This document shows, one piece after another, positions 43,019 through 52,343 of a stretch of 64,000 bases of DNA; positions within the stretch are counted from its first letter, which is position 1; every line of letters begins with the position of its first letter. Location: contig NZ_CP051006.1 in assembly GCF_014673495.1 (NCBI RefSeq), positions 6,386,001-6,450,000 on the forward strand, given 5' to 3'. The stretch is from Streptomyces griseofuscus (GTDB taxonomy: Bacteria; Actinomycetota; Actinomycetes; Streptomycetales; Streptomycetaceae). Below the pieces are notes generated by a model. The model searched no databases, was not told the DNA's origin, and worked only from the letters and a program-made list of their open reading frames with translations. A program made the position numbers and the translations under genes.

Positions 43019-44842
43019 TCAGGGGCGGAAGCGCAGCACCTGCGGGTCGTGGTCGCTGATCTGGTCGTTGAACTCCGAGTTGATGTGCACGCTGTCGTAC
43101 TGGAACGAGTCGCGGCGCACCGCCGGGCTGATCAGGATCTGGTCCAGGACCTGCGAGTTGCCCTCGTAGTCGTAGGTGTAACGCTCGCTCCTGGGCAGCG
43201 ACTTGATCGCCGACCACAGCTCGCCGTCACCTTCGAGGATCTTCGCGGTGCCGGAGAACTCGAAGTCGTTCATGTCGCCGAGGGCGAGCACGTTCGCGTT
43301 CTTCTGGACCTTCAGGAGGTCCTTGACGAACGCGTTGATCTCCTGCGCCTGGGCGTGGCGCTGGGTCTCCGAGCTGCGCGTGACCGGCTGGTACTGCGCG
43401 GTCAGGCTCTGGTCGCCGCCCTTGGAGATCAGGTGGTTGGCGATCACGAAGACGGTCTTGCCCTGGAAGACGAACTGGCCGACGAGCGGCTTGCGGCTGT
43501 CCTCCCAGGCGGCGCTGGTGGGGTCGATCCGGCCCGGGGACGCGGTCAGCTGGGCCTTGCCGTGCTCCTTGACGACACCCACCGCGGTGGTGGAGTCGCC
43601 GCCCGCGCGGTCCACGAAGGACACCCGCTCGGGGTTGAACAGGAACACCTGGCGGATGTTGCCGCCGGGCTCGCCGCCGTCCTTGTCGTTGACCGGGTCG
43701 ATGGAACGCCAGTCGTACTTCGGGCCGCCCGCCGCGACGATCGCGTCGATCAGCTTGTTCACCGTGACGCTCGCGTCGACCGTGCCGTCGTCCGTGGCAC
43801 CGTTGTTGTCCTGGATCTCCTCCAGGGACACGATGTCGGGGGACTGGAGGTTGTGCACGATCGCCGCGGCGTGCTGGTCGAACGTCTTGTCCGACGGGTC
43901 GAGGTTCTCGACGTTGTACGTCGCGACCGCGAGCTGCTTGCCGGTCTGCTTCTCCGTGGTCTCGCGCTGGAGACCACCGCTCTTGAGCGTCCCGATCTGG
44001 CCGGCGACCAGGGTGTAGCCGCCGTACTGGTTGAAGTCCAGCGGGCCGGTGGTGGTGCCGGTCAGCGTGTCGCCGACATTCGCCTTCGGGAAGTCGGCGG
44101 TGGCGCCCAGCGACTGGATCTGGAGGCGGCCGGTGTTCTGCGAGTCGTAGGACCCGTAGACCGTGCCACCGCGGCTGTCGTGGTGCTCGTGCGGCTTGAC
44201 CGTGACCCACAGCTCGGCGTACCGGTCGGTGGCGGTGACCACATGGGCGTCCTTGACCTGGACGTTCATGCCCTCAAGGGACTCGTAGTAGTCCAGGGCG
44301 TACTTCTCGGGCTGGAGCGGCAGGTTGTTGATCGAGCCGCCGTTCGCGGTGTCGCCCTGCGGCGTGTACCGGCTCGGCACCGACTTCGCGTCGATGACGA
44401 CCGGCGCCGGGACGGCGTTGCCGGTGGAGACGGTGGTGATGGTGGGCTTGGTGATCTCCGTGACGGACTGCTCGCCGGAGGCGACGCCGCCCGGGACGTA
44501 CTCGGAGACCGTGCCGGTCACCGTCACCGAGTCGCCGACCGCGACCTTCGGCGCGGAGCTGGTGTAGACGAATATGCCCTCGCTGGTGGCGGGGTTGTCG
44601 TCGGGCGTCGTGTCCTGGAGCCAGAAGCCCTTGGACGAGCCGTAGGTGCGCGTGGCGGTGACGATGCCCGGCACGTCCGTCACCTTCTGCCCGGCGTACG
44701 GCGACAGACGGGTGGTGCCCTGGATGTCGTGGATGCGCACCGCGTCGGCGTGCGCGGGGGAGGTGAGGACGACGGCCGACGCGGCGGAGCAAACAGCGGC
44801 GACGGTGAGCGCGGCGAGACGCGCGGTGGACCTGCTCGGCAA
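43019..44842 (-). CDS. Secreted endonuclease/exonuclease/phosphatase family nuclease
   Basis: A 607-aa exported protein with a Sec signal peptide (RLAALTVAAVCSAASAVVLT, cleavage after AHA near residue 32). The first part (35-260) is an OB-fold/lamin-tail-like region typical of ExeM-type extracellular nucleases (IHDIQGTTRLSPYAGQKV, YGSSKGFWLQD). The C-terminal EEP domain has ATYNVENLDPSD, SLEEIQDNNG (metal-binding Glu), FVIANHLISKGGD (catalytic His), LALGDMNDFEFS (Asp-x-Asn) and the final ISDHDPQVLRF. It probably degrades extracellular DNA for phosphate or nutrients; PhoX lies 2 kb away. Confidence 0.9.
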   Translation of the reverse strand: MPSRSTARLAALTVAAVCSAASAVVLTSPAHADAVRIHDIQGTTRLSPYAGQKVTDVPGIVTATRTYGSSKGFWLQDTTPDDNPATSEGIFVYTSSAPKVAVGDSVTVTGTVSEYVPGGVASGEQSVTEITKPTITTVSTGNAVPAPVVIDAKSVPSRYTPQGDTANGGSINNLPLQPEKYALDYYESLEGMNVQVKDAHVVTATDRYAELWVTVKPHEHHDSRGGTVYGSYDSQNTGRLQIQSLGATADFPKANVGDTLTGTTTGPLDFNQYGGYTLVAGQIGTLKSGGLQRETTEKQTGKQLAVATYNVENLDPSDKTFDQHAAAIVHNLQSPDIVSLEEIQDNNGATDDGTVDASVTVNKLIDAIVAAGGPKYDWRSIDPVNDKDGGEPGGNIRQVFLFNPERVSFVDRAGGDSTTAVGVVKEHGKAQLTASPGRIDPTSAAWEDSRKPLVGQFVFQGKTVFVIANHLISKGGDQSLTAQYQPVTRSSETQRHAQAQEINAFVKDLLKVQKNANVLALGDMNDFEFSGTAKILEGDGELWSAIKSLPRSERYTYDYEGNSQVLDQILISPAVRRDSFQYDSVHINSEFNDQISDHDPQVLRFRP

Positions 44843-45106
44843 GGGATCCCTCCGGGGATGTTACGAGGCGCCGGGACGAGGTGGATCAGCTGCGTGTGGG
44901 GGCCGTTGCCCTCCGTGACACGCATAGAGCCGAGTGAACGGTCGTTCCCCGACTTCTACGCGCGTCAATCTCCAGCCTGCGCCCGGGACTTGTCAAGGTT
45001 TCGGCCATGTACTGGGGTTGACGAGGAGATGAACCGGGCGGCATGGGCCCAAATCCGTCTAGGCTGAGGGGCTGAGCACGTTTCACGGTCCGAGGAGATC
45101 CAGCCG

Positions 45107-46531
45107 ATGTCAGACAGCTCCCCCCTGCCGCCCGTACGGCTGCACTCCGAAGCGGAGCTGGCACGCGCCGCGCTGTCCACGCCCCTGCTCGCGCGGGCGG
45201 CCCGGCTCGCCCGCTGGGCCGGCCCCGACACCCGGGTGGACGCGGGCGGCAGCCTGGTCGAGGAGCAGCTTCCCGCCGCCGCAGACCAGCTCGGACTGAC
45301 CGGCGACGACGCGGCCGCCTACGCCGCCGAGGCCTGGCGGGTCGCGCTGGACTCGGGACTGGTCGAGGTCGCCGACGAGGATCGCGGGACGGTCCGCACC
45401 GGCGAGGCGCTGGCCCTGCTCACCGGTTCCCCGCAGGAGGTGCTCACGGTGTGGCTCGCCGCACTGGAGACCGTGCTGGCGGATGCGAGCGTGCCCGATC
45501 TGGACGATCTGGTGGACGCGCTCGACGAGGGCGGGGAGATCGATTTCGCGTCACTCGACTGGGACTCCGAGTCCGAGGCCGAGTTCCTCGACGGTGTGCT
45601 CGGCAACCTCTATCTCCTGACGGTGAGTGAGGACGGCGCCGGGGACGGGCCGGTCCCGCTGCCCGCCCTCGCCGCGTCGATGATCGTGCCGGACGACATG
45701 GGTGAGCCCACCGACGACGTCCTGGAGCAGGTGTCCGACGCGATGATGCGCCTGGACGACCAGTTCCGGACGCTGGAGCCGGTCGGCCTGGTCGAGTACC
45801 GGCCGGTGGACGAGGCGTTGATGGCCGACGCCGACGAGGAACTCGCCGCGCCGGTGGAGGAGGCCGACGTCTCCCGCTACGGCATGGTGCGGCTGACCCC
45901 GCTCGGCGCCTACGGGCTGCGGGCGCGGCTGATGGAGGCCGGTTTCGAGGCGCCGGTGGTCGGCGAACTCGCCGACAAGGGGGCGGACGTACTGCTCGAC
46001 GGCACCGCCGCGTTCGGCCCGTCGGCCGCCCTCGCCGAGACCGAGCTGTGGCTGAACCGGCATGAACCGCTCTCCGGCGCAAGGGAGTTGCTGGCCGCGG
46101 CCCGGGGCACCGATGCCGGGGGGCCGCTGCGCCGGCTGCGCTGCCAGCAGGCGCTGTCCCTGGTCGGCGGGGAGGCCGAGCCCGCGCTGCGGGAGGTCCT
46201 GGACGACCCCGAGCTCGGCGGCCTCGCCCGGGTATGGCTCAGCGAACGGGGCGCCGCCGAGGTGCCCGCGCCCTCCCAGGACCTGGTGTTCTGGCTGACC
46301 ATCGACACCGTCGCCGCCCAACTGGCCGCCGAGGGCAACAGCGAGGAGCTCCAGGCGCTCGTGGAGGGCCTCGCGGAGCAGCACAGCGGGTTCTTCGCGG
46401 CCGCGTGGCGGGTGGAGCACCCGGCGACGGCCGATGTGCTGGAGGCGATGGGCCGGCTGCACCCGGACAAGAAGGTGGCCAAGGAGGCCCGCAAGGCCGC
46501 GTTCAAGGCGCGTTCGCAGCAAGGGGGTTGA
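45107..46531 (+). CDS. Acidic 474-aa protein of unknown function
   Basis: A soluble, Ala/Leu/Glu/Asp-rich, all-helical protein. It may begin with a winged-helix-like region (LARAARLARWAGPDTRVDAGGSL); the middle is very acidic (DDLVDALDEGGEIDFASLDWD); the C-terminal part has HEAT-like helical repeats (ALREVLDDPELGGLARVWLSER). It ends in a basic tail (KKVAKEARKAAFKARSQQ). No family with known function is recognised. The ATG at 45107 follows GAGGAG. A strong hairpin begins at the stop codon. Confidence 0.6.
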   Translation: MSDSSPLPPVRLHSEAELARAALSTPLLARAARLARWAGPDTRVDAGGSLVEEQLPAAADQLGLTGDDAAAYAAEAWRVALDSGLVEVADEDRGTVRTGEALALLTGSPQEVLTVWLAALETVLADASVPDLDDLVDALDEGGEIDFASLDWDSESEAEFLDGVLGNLYLLTVSEDGAGDGPVPLPALAASMIVPDDMGEPTDDVLEQVSDAMMRLDDQFRTLEPVGLVEYRPVDEALMADADEELAAPVEEADVSRYGMVRLTPLGAYGLRARLMEAGFEAPVVGELADKGADVLLDGTAAFGPSAALAETELWLNRHEPLSGARELLAAARGTDAGGPLRRLRCQQALSLVGGEAEPALREVLDDPELGGLARVWLSERGAAEVPAPSQDLVFWLTIDTVAAQLAAEGNSEELQALVEGLAEQHSGFFAAAWRVEHPATADVLEAMGRLHPDKKVAKEARKAAFKARSQQGG

Positions 46532-46566
46532 GCGGGCCGGGGCGCCGCTGTCCGGCCCGGCCCGCT
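46531..46566 (+). terminator. Hairpin terminator after the 474-aa protein gene
   Basis: AGCGGGCCGGG (46531-46541) pairs exactly with CCCGGCCCGCT (46556-46566). It begins at the last base of the stop codon. Confidence 0.75.
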
Positions 46567-46728
46567 TGCCGAGCTCCGTCGGGGTGAAGAGGGAAGCGCG
46601 GGCGGGCTCTGGCGCGGTGGAAGGGGAGTGTGACCGGCGTCGGCGGGACGCCGGCCCGCCTGACGCTTGGTCCGCTCTTGGGATGGCGCATACGGTTTCT
46701 TGAACAAGGGTGCCTGTGGTGGCCCAGC

Positions 46729-46750
46729 GTTCAACTCCCGTTCAGGCGCC
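46729..46750 (+). promoter_or_regulatory. PHO-box-like direct repeat before phoX
   Basis: GTTCAACTCCC (46729-46739) and GTTCAGGCGCC (46740-46750) are two 11-base units each beginning GTTCA. Streptomyces PhoP binds tandem 11-base units with a conserved GTTCA core. The position, 70 bases before a phosphatase start, suits activation under phosphate starvation. This is inference from pattern and context. Confidence 0.55.
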
Positions 46751-46819
46751 GCCGGGAGCGTGTGCGCCGAACGAGGACCGCCGCCCTCCACGGCACACCC
46801 ATCCGTCACAGGAGACACC

Positions 46820-48280
46820 ATGTCGCTCACCCGCAGGGACTTCGCCAGAACCTCCGCGATCACCGGTGCCGGGATCGCCCTGGCGGGCAGCGCCGGCGTG
46901 CTCGCCACCGCGCCGAACGCCCTCGCGTCCACGGAGACCGACACCGCGCACGGGGACGCCGCGGTGGCCCAGGGCCAGGGCCACGGCCTGCCCGGTGTCG
47001 GCTACGGCCCCCTGAAGTCCGACCCCAAGGGCATCCTCGCCCTGCCCGCCGGCTTCAGCTACCAGATCATCACCTACAGCGGCAAGACCCGCCTGGAGTC
47101 GGGCGAGTTCACGCCGTCCAACCATGACGGCACCTCCACCTTCGAGGGCCCCCGGGGCGCCACCCTCCTCGTCAACAACCACGAGCTGGCGGGTCCGCGC
47201 GCCAACTGGACCTACCCGGTGCCGCTCACCGATGGCCTGGTGTACGACCCCGCCGCGGCCGGTGGCTGCACCGTGGTCGAGGTGCGCCGCGACAAGGTCG
47301 CCGAGTGGGTCGGCATCGCCGGCACCGCCACCAACTGCGCGGGCGGCAGCACCCCGTGGGGCACCTGGCTGACCTGCGAGGAGACCGAGGACAAGGCCGG
47401 CCAGAACGGCATGACCAAGGACCACGGCTACGTCTTCGAGGTGGATCCGCTCGACCACCGGGCCAACCGCGCCCCCAAGCCGATCAAGGCGCTGGGCCGG
47501 TACGCCCACGAGGCCGTCGTGGTCGACCCCAAGCGCGGTCACCTCTTCCTCACCGAGGACGCCGCGGGCCCCAACGGCCTGCTCTACCGCTGGACCCCGC
47601 CGACCGGTTTCCGCCACGGTCGCGGCAGGCTGCGCACCCTCGCCGCCGACGCGGGCGTCCTCCAGGCCTTCAAGTGCTTCGACTCCGGCGGCCGGTTCGT
47701 GGACGACCTCTCCCGCGCCACCAGGACCGGCACGGTCTACGGCGTCGACTGGGTGGACGTGCCCGACCGCGACGCCCGGCAGGTCTCCACGCGCAAGCAG
47801 TTCGGCGAGGGCCAGGTCACCCGCGCCCGCAAGCTGGAGGGCATGTGGTGGGGTGACGGCGGCGTCTACATCGTCTCCTCCTTCGCCCGCGCGGAGAGCC
47901 CGGTCCAGCACGACGGCCAGGTCTGGTTCTACGACCCCCGGCGCCGGACCCTCACCCTCAAGGTGCTGCTCGGCGTGAACCCGGACCCGGGCAAGGACGG
48001 CGCGTTCGACGGCCCGGACAACATCACCGTCTCGCCGTACGGCGGTCTGGTCATCGCCGAGGACGGCGAGGGCGTCCAGCATCTGTTCGGGGCCACCGAC
48101 AGCGGCCGCACCTATCCGATCGCGCGCAACGAGCTGAACATCGGCACCGAGGCCGAGCCGGAGTACAGCGAGTTCACCGGCGTCACCTTCTCGCCCGACG
48201 GACGGACCCTGTACGCCAACATCCAGACCCCGGGCATCATGGTCGCCATCACCGGGCCCTGGAAGCGGCAGAGGAAGTAA
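46820..48280 (+). CDS. PhoX-family secreted alkaline phosphatase
   Basis: A 486-aa protein of the PhoX/DUF839 family, Tat-exported phosphatases that release phosphate from organic esters using Ca and Fe cofactors. The Tat signal is LTRRDFARTSAITGAGIALA. Family stretches include LVNNHELAGPR near residue 120, GTWLTCEETED, GRYAHEAVVVDPKRG near 230, YLTEDAAGPNGLLYR-like (FLTEDAAGPNGLLYRW), DGPDNITVSPYGGLVIAEDG near 400 and GVTFSPDGRTLYANIQTPG. ATG 46820 follows AGGAGA. A PHO-box-like repeat lies upstream and a bidirectional terminator downstream. Confidence 0.9.
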   Translation: MSLTRRDFARTSAITGAGIALAGSAGVLATAPNALASTETDTAHGDAAVAQGQGHGLPGVGYGPLKSDPKGILALPAGFSYQIITYSGKTRLESGEFTPSNHDGTSTFEGPRGATLLVNNHELAGPRANWTYPVPLTDGLVYDPAAAGGCTVVEVRRDKVAEWVGIAGTATNCAGGSTPWGTWLTCEETEDKAGQNGMTKDHGYVFEVDPLDHRANRAPKPIKALGRYAHEAVVVDPKRGHLFLTEDAAGPNGLLYRWTPPTGFRHGRGRLRTLAADAGVLQAFKCFDSGGRFVDDLSRATRTGTVYGVDWVDVPDRDARQVSTRKQFGEGQVTRARKLEGMWWGDGGVYIVSSFARAESPVQHDGQVWFYDPRRRTLTLKVLLGVNPDPGKDGAFDGPDNITVSPYGGLVIAEDGEGVQHLFGATDSGRTYPIARNELNIGTEAEPEYSEFTGVTFSPDGRTLYANIQTPGIMVAITGPWKRQRK

Positions 48281-48290
48281 CGGCCACCGA

Positions 48291-48317
48291 AGGGGGGCAC
48301 GGTCCCCGCGCCCCCCT
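48291..48317. terminator. Terminator between convergent phoX and terD-type genes
   Basis: AGGGGGGC (48291-48298) pairs exactly with GCCCCCCT (48310-48317) across an 11-base loop, between two converging genes. Confidence 0.7.
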
Positions 48318-48320
48318 CGC

Positions 48321-49523
48321 TCAGAGAGCCCTGGCCGCCGGGTCCACCATGTTGCGGACCGTCCGCGCCTTCACGAAGTCGCCGATCGCGGTCATCTCCC
48401 ACTCGCCGGAGAACTGGCGGATCAGCTTGGCCATCAGCACACCGGTCTGGGGTTCGGCCTGGGTGAGGTCGAAGCGGACCAGCTCCTCGTCCGTCGCGGC
48501 GTCCACGAGACGGCAGTACGCCTTGGCGACATCGGTGAACTTCTGGCCGGAGAAGGAGTTGACCGTGAAGACGAGACCGGTGACCTCCTGGGGGATGCGG
48601 CCGAGGTCGACCACGATCACCTCGTCGTCGCCCGCGCCCTCGCCCGTGAGGTTGTCGCCGGAGTGCTTGACCGCGCCCTTGAGGATCGTGAGCTTGCCGA
48701 AGTAGCAGCTGTCGATGTGGTTGCGCTGCGGGCCGTAGGCGATGACGGAGGCGTCGAGGTCGATGTCGGCGCCCCGGAACGCCGGCTCCCAGCCGAGGCC
48801 CATCCGCACCTGGGACAGCAGCGGCCGCCCGCCCTTGACCAGCGACACCGTCTGGTTCTTCTGGAGGCTGACCCGGCCCTTGTCCAGGTTGATCTTCCCC
48901 GAGCCCGAACCCGGGGTCGGAGCCGCGGGTGCGGCCGGCGGGGCGGCGGGCATCGGCGGAGCCGTCGAGGGCGCCACCGGAGGTGCCGTCGGCTGCGGGG
49001 GCGCCGCCGGAGCCGCCGCCGGTTCCTCCACCGTCACACCGAAGTCCGTCGCGATGCCCGCGAGTCCGTTCGCATACCCCTGGCCGACCGCGCGGGCCTT
49101 CCACTGACCGCCTCGGCGGTAGACCTCCACCACCACGAGCGCGGTCTCGGTGCCCAGCTGCGGCGGGGTGAACGTGGCCAGCACCGCACCGCCGTCCGCG
49201 TCCCGGATGGTGGCGGTCGGCTCGATGCCCTGGAAGGTCTGCCCGGCCGCGTCCGGGCTGGCCGTGACCACGATCTTCTCGATGTCCGGCGGCACCGCCG
49301 CGGTGTCGACCGTGATCGCGTCGGGCGCGGCACCGCCGCCGGACCGGTAGGCCACACCCGGTCCGGACGGCTGGTTGTAGAAGATGAAGTCGTCGTCCGA
49401 GCGCACCTTGCCGTCGCCCGTGAGCAGCAGGCCCGAGACGTCCAGCCGCACGGGAGCGGCCACGTCCACCGTGATGCGCGCGGCGGAGAGCGGAACGTTC
49501 GAACCAGGGGTCATAGCTGTCAT
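48321..49523 (-). CDS. Two-domain TerD-family protein
   Basis: A 400-aa protein with two TerD (tellurite-resistance/stress) domains. The N-terminal copy (about 1-165) keeps the Ca-binding DDDFIFYNQP; the C-terminal copy (about 215-395) has MGLGWEP, IDLDASV, GDNLTGEGAGDDE and FTVNSFSGQKF. They are joined by a Pro/Ala-rich linker at about 168-212. TerD proteins bind calcium and are linked to stress and development in Streptomyces. No other ter genes are adjacent. The Met at residue 4 is an equally good start. Confidence 0.9.
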   Translation of the reverse strand: MTAMTPGSNVPLSAARITVDVAAPVRLDVSGLLLTGDGKVRSDDDFIFYNQPSGPGVAYRSGGGAAPDAITVDTAAVPPDIEKIVVTASPDAAGQTFQGIEPTATIRDADGGAVLATFTPPQLGTETALVVVEVYRRGGQWKARAVGQGYANGLAGIATDFGVTVEEPAAAPAAPPQPTAPPVAPSTAPPMPAAPPAAPAAPTPGSGSGKINLDKGRVSLQKNQTVSLVKGGRPLLSQVRMGLGWEPAFRGADIDLDASVIAYGPQRNHIDSCYFGKLTILKGAVKHSGDNLTGEGAGDDEVIVVDLGRIPQEVTGLVFTVNSFSGQKFTDVAKAYCRLVDAATDEELVRFDLTQAEPQTGVLMAKLIRQFSGEWEMTAIGDFVKARTVRNMVDPAARAL

Positions 49524-49597
49524 GTGGGGGGTAACGAACGAAACCGCTTTACCGTTCCCTTACCACCGGCATCACCCGTCACCCACGGCACAGCCCT

Positions 49598-50587
49598 TCA
49601 GGGAACGACGACGATCTTCCGTCCCACCCCCGCCGCGAACTGCTCCAGCGCCTGCGGATACCGCTCCAGCGGGAGCCGGTCGCTGATGAAGACCCCCGGG
49701 TCCAGGACGCCGTTCGCGAAGAGTTCCGCCGCCCGCTCATAGCTGTGCAGCACCGCCATCGAACCGGTGATGGTGATCTCCTGGTTGTAGATGCGGTACG
49801 GGTCGATCTGCACCCGGGTGGCGTAGTCGGCGACACCGAACTGGAGGAAGGTGCCCGCCTTCGCCACCCGGCCCAGACCGTCCTGGATGGCCGCCGCGTT
49901 GCCCGTCGCGTCCACCACCACGTCCCAGCCTCCCGGCCGGTCGAGCTCGTCCGCGCCGGCCGCCGCGCCCGAGACCCCGAGCAGCCGGGCCGTCTCCAGG
50001 CGGGCCGGGTTCAGATCCACCACGTCCACGCTCGCCGCGCCGGTGCGCTTGGCCAGCTCCAGCATCATCAGGCCCATGGTCCCGGAGCCGTAGATCAGCA
50101 CATGGGAGCCGAGCCGGGAGCGCAGCACGTCGTAGCCGCGCACCGCGCAGGACAGCGGCTCGATCAGGGCCGCGTCCTCGGTGCGCACATGGTCGGGCAG
50201 CTTGACGCAGTTGGCGACGGGGGCGACGGCGTACTGTGCCGCCCCGCCGGCCGTGGTCACGCCGATCGCGGCCCAGCGTTCGCACAGGTTGTTGTGGCCG
50301 CTGCGGCAGTAGCGGCACTCGTAGCAGTACAGGGACGGGTCCACGGCCACCCGGTCGCCGGTGGTGATCTCGGTGACCTGGGCGCCGGTGGCGACCACCG
50401 TGCCCGCGAACTCATGGCCCGGCACGATCGGCAGCTTGGGCGCGAACTCGCCCTGGAGGATGTGCAGATCGGTGCCGCACAGCCCGCACGCGGCGACCTC
50501 GACGACGACCTCGCGGGGCCCCGGCGCCGGGTCGGGGACCTCGGTGACGACGGCACGGCCCAGTGACTCGATGACGGCGGCCTTCAT
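49598..50587 (-). CDS. Zinc-dependent sugar/alcohol dehydrogenase (MDR family)
   Basis: A 329-aa medium-chain dehydrogenase of the sorbitol/threonine dehydrogenase group. The catalytic Zn ligands are in CGLCGTDLHI (Cys37) and PGHEFAG, the structural Zn Cys residues in CYECRYCRSGHNNLC, and the nucleotide-binding loop is IYGSGTMGLMMLE. DLNP after the second strand suggests NAD use. It is the last gene of the ABC operon; its ATG overlaps the permease stop (ATGA). It probably oxidises the polyol taken up by the transporter. Confidence 0.9.
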   Translation of the reverse strand: MKAAVIESLGRAVVTEVPDPAPGPREVVVEVAACGLCGTDLHILQGEFAPKLPIVPGHEFAGTVVATGAQVTEITTGDRVAVDPSLYCYECRYCRSGHNNLCERWAAIGVTTAGGAAQYAVAPVANCVKLPDHVRTEDAALIEPLSCAVRGYDVLRSRLGSHVLIYGSGTMGLMMLELAKRTGAASVDVVDLNPARLETARLLGVSGAAAGADELDRPGGWDVVVDATGNAAAIQDGLGRVAKAGTFLQFGVADYATRVQIDPYRIYNQEITITGSMAVLHSYERAAELFANGVLDPGVFISDRLPLERYPQALEQFAAGVGRKIVVVP

Positions 50588-51408
50588 TTCACTGCTCCCA
50601 ACGACAGGCCCTGGACCAGCTTGTCCTGGGCGGCGAACCCCGCGGCGAGCACCGGCAGGGAGATGACGAGCGAGGCGGCGCACACCTTGGCCAGGAACAG
50701 GCCCTGGCTGGTGATGAAGCCGGTCAGGAAGACGGGCGCGGTCTCGGCGACGACACCGGTGAGCACCCGGGCGAACAGCAGCTCGTTCCAGCTGAAGATG
50801 AAGCAGATCAGTGCCGTCGCCGCGATGCCGGGCAGCGCGATGGGGGCGACGACCCGGGCGAGGATCGTCGGCAGCCGGGCCCCGTCCACCCGGGCCGCCT
50901 CGATGACCGCGACCGGCACCTCGGCGAGGAAGGACTGCATCATCCACACCGCGATCGGCAGGTTCATCGCGGTGTAGAGGACGACCAGCAGCCAGATGTC
51001 GTCGAGGGTCCCGGTGTGCTTGGCGAACAGATAGATCGGCAGCAGCCCCGCGACGGCCGGGAGCATCTTCGTGGACAGGAAGAAGAACAGCACGTCCGTC
51101 CATTTGCGCACCGGCCGGATCGACAGCGCGTAGGCGGCGGGGAGGGCGAGCAGCAGGACGAAGAGCGTGGAGACCACCGACGCCACCGCCGAGTTGATCA
51201 GCGCGGGCCAGGGGCTCGCCCCGCCGCCGACGCCGAAGAACTCGCGGTAACCGTCCAGGGTGAGGGCGGCGCCGAAGGACGGCGGGTTGGTCGCCGCGTC
51301 CTGCTCGGAGTGGAAGGACGTCAGCGCCATCCAGGCGATGGGCAGGAAGAAGACGATGCCGGCCAGCCAGGCCACGAGGCCCAGGCCGTGACGTCGCAGC
51401 GCGGTCAT
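50584..51408 (-). CDS. Carbohydrate ABC transporter permease (MalG type)
   Basis: A 274-aa inner-membrane permease with six helices and the EAA loop (EAARVDGARLPTILARVVAPIALPG), which docks to the ATPase. It belongs to the MalG/SmoG family. The ATG at 51408 overlaps the stop of the first permease, and the end overlaps the dehydrogenase. No ATPase is encoded in the operon; in Streptomyces such importers are powered by the shared ATPase MsiK, encoded elsewhere. Confidence 0.92.
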   Translation of the reverse strand: MTALRRHGLGLVAWLAGIVFFLPIAWMALTSFHSEQDAATNPPSFGAALTLDGYREFFGVGGGASPWPALINSAVASVVSTLFVLLLALPAAYALSIRPVRKWTDVLFFFLSTKMLPAVAGLLPIYLFAKHTGTLDDIWLLVVLYTAMNLPIAVWMMQSFLAEVPVAVIEAARVDGARLPTILARVVAPIALPGIAATALICFIFSWNELLFARVLTGVVAETAPVFLTGFITSQGLFLAKVCAASLVISLPVLAAGFAAQDKLVQGLSLGAVK

Positions 51409-52343
51409 GAGCGGGCCGCCTCCTCGCGGAACAGGGACGAGACCACGCGCAGGGCGAAGGTCGCGATGACAAGGGAGCCGATGACGACCAGGACGCCCGC
51501 GGCCGAGGCCAGCCCGTTCTCATGGGCCTGGTAGAAGCTCTGGTAGACGGTGTACGGCAGGTTCGCCGTGCCGAGGCCGCCGGAGGTGATGGTGAACACC
51601 GCGTCGAAGTTCTGCACGATGTAGATCGAGCCGAGCAGGGCGCCCAGTTCGAGGTAGCGGCGCAGATGGGGCAGGGTGAGATGGCGGAAGATCTGCCAGT
51701 CGCCCGCGCCGTCGACCCGGGCCGCCTCGATCTGTTCCCGGTCCCGGCTCTGGAGCCCGGCCAGCAGGATCAGCATCATGAACGGTGTCCACTGCCACAC
51801 CAGGGACGCCTCCACCGCGAGCAGCGGGGTGTTCGAGATCCAGTCCGGCTGGGGGCCGCCGACGTAGTGCAGCAGCCCGTTGAGCAGGCCGTACTCGGGG
51901 TTGTAGAGCACATGTTTCCAGAGCAGCGCGGCGGCCACCGGCACCACGAGGAAGGGTGCGATCAGCAGGGTGCGGACGACGCCCCGGCCGCGGAAGCGCC
52001 GGTCCAGGAGCAGGGCGAGGAGCAGCCCGAGCACCAGGCTGGCCAGCACCACCGCCACGGTGAGCAGGACCGTCGTCCACACCGAGTGGCGCAGGTCCGC
52101 ATCGGTGAGCACCTGGCGGTAGTTGGCGAGGCCGGTGAAGCGGCGGGCCTTGGGATAGAGGGCGTTCCAGTCGAAGAACGAGATCACCAGCGTGGCCACG
52201 AAGGGCAGTTGGGTGACCGCGATCATGAAGACGAGGGCGGGCAGCAGCGGGGCCCGGGTGGCCCAGGCGCGCAGCCGGGCCGGGGGCCGTTTCAGCGGCC
52301 GGGTGGAGGCGGCCGGGTACGGGGCCGTGGTGGTGGCGGTCAT
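51405..52343 (-). CDS. Carbohydrate ABC transporter permease (MalF type)
   Basis: A 312-aa permease with six membrane helices, of the MalF/SmoF family, with the EAA loop EAARVDGAGDWQIFRHLTLP near residue 225. The ATG at 52343 overlaps the stop of the binding-protein gene (ATGA), and its own stop overlaps the second permease. The N-terminal 25 residues are Thr/Ala/Pro-rich and cytosolic. Confidence 0.92.
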   Translation of the reverse strand: MTATTTAPYPAASTRPLKRPPARLRAWATRAPLLPALVFMIAVTQLPFVATLVISFFDWNALYPKARRFTGLANYRQVLTDADLRHSVWTTVLLTVAVVLASLVLGLLLALLLDRRFRGRGVVRTLLIAPFLVVPVAAALLWKHVLYNPEYGLLNGLLHYVGGPQPDWISNTPLLAVEASLVWQWTPFMMLILLAGLQSRDREQIEAARVDGAGDWQIFRHLTLPHLRRYLELGALLGSIYIVQNFDAVFTITSGGLGTANLPYTVYQSFYQAHENGLASAAGVLVVIGSLVIATFALRVVSSLFREEAARS

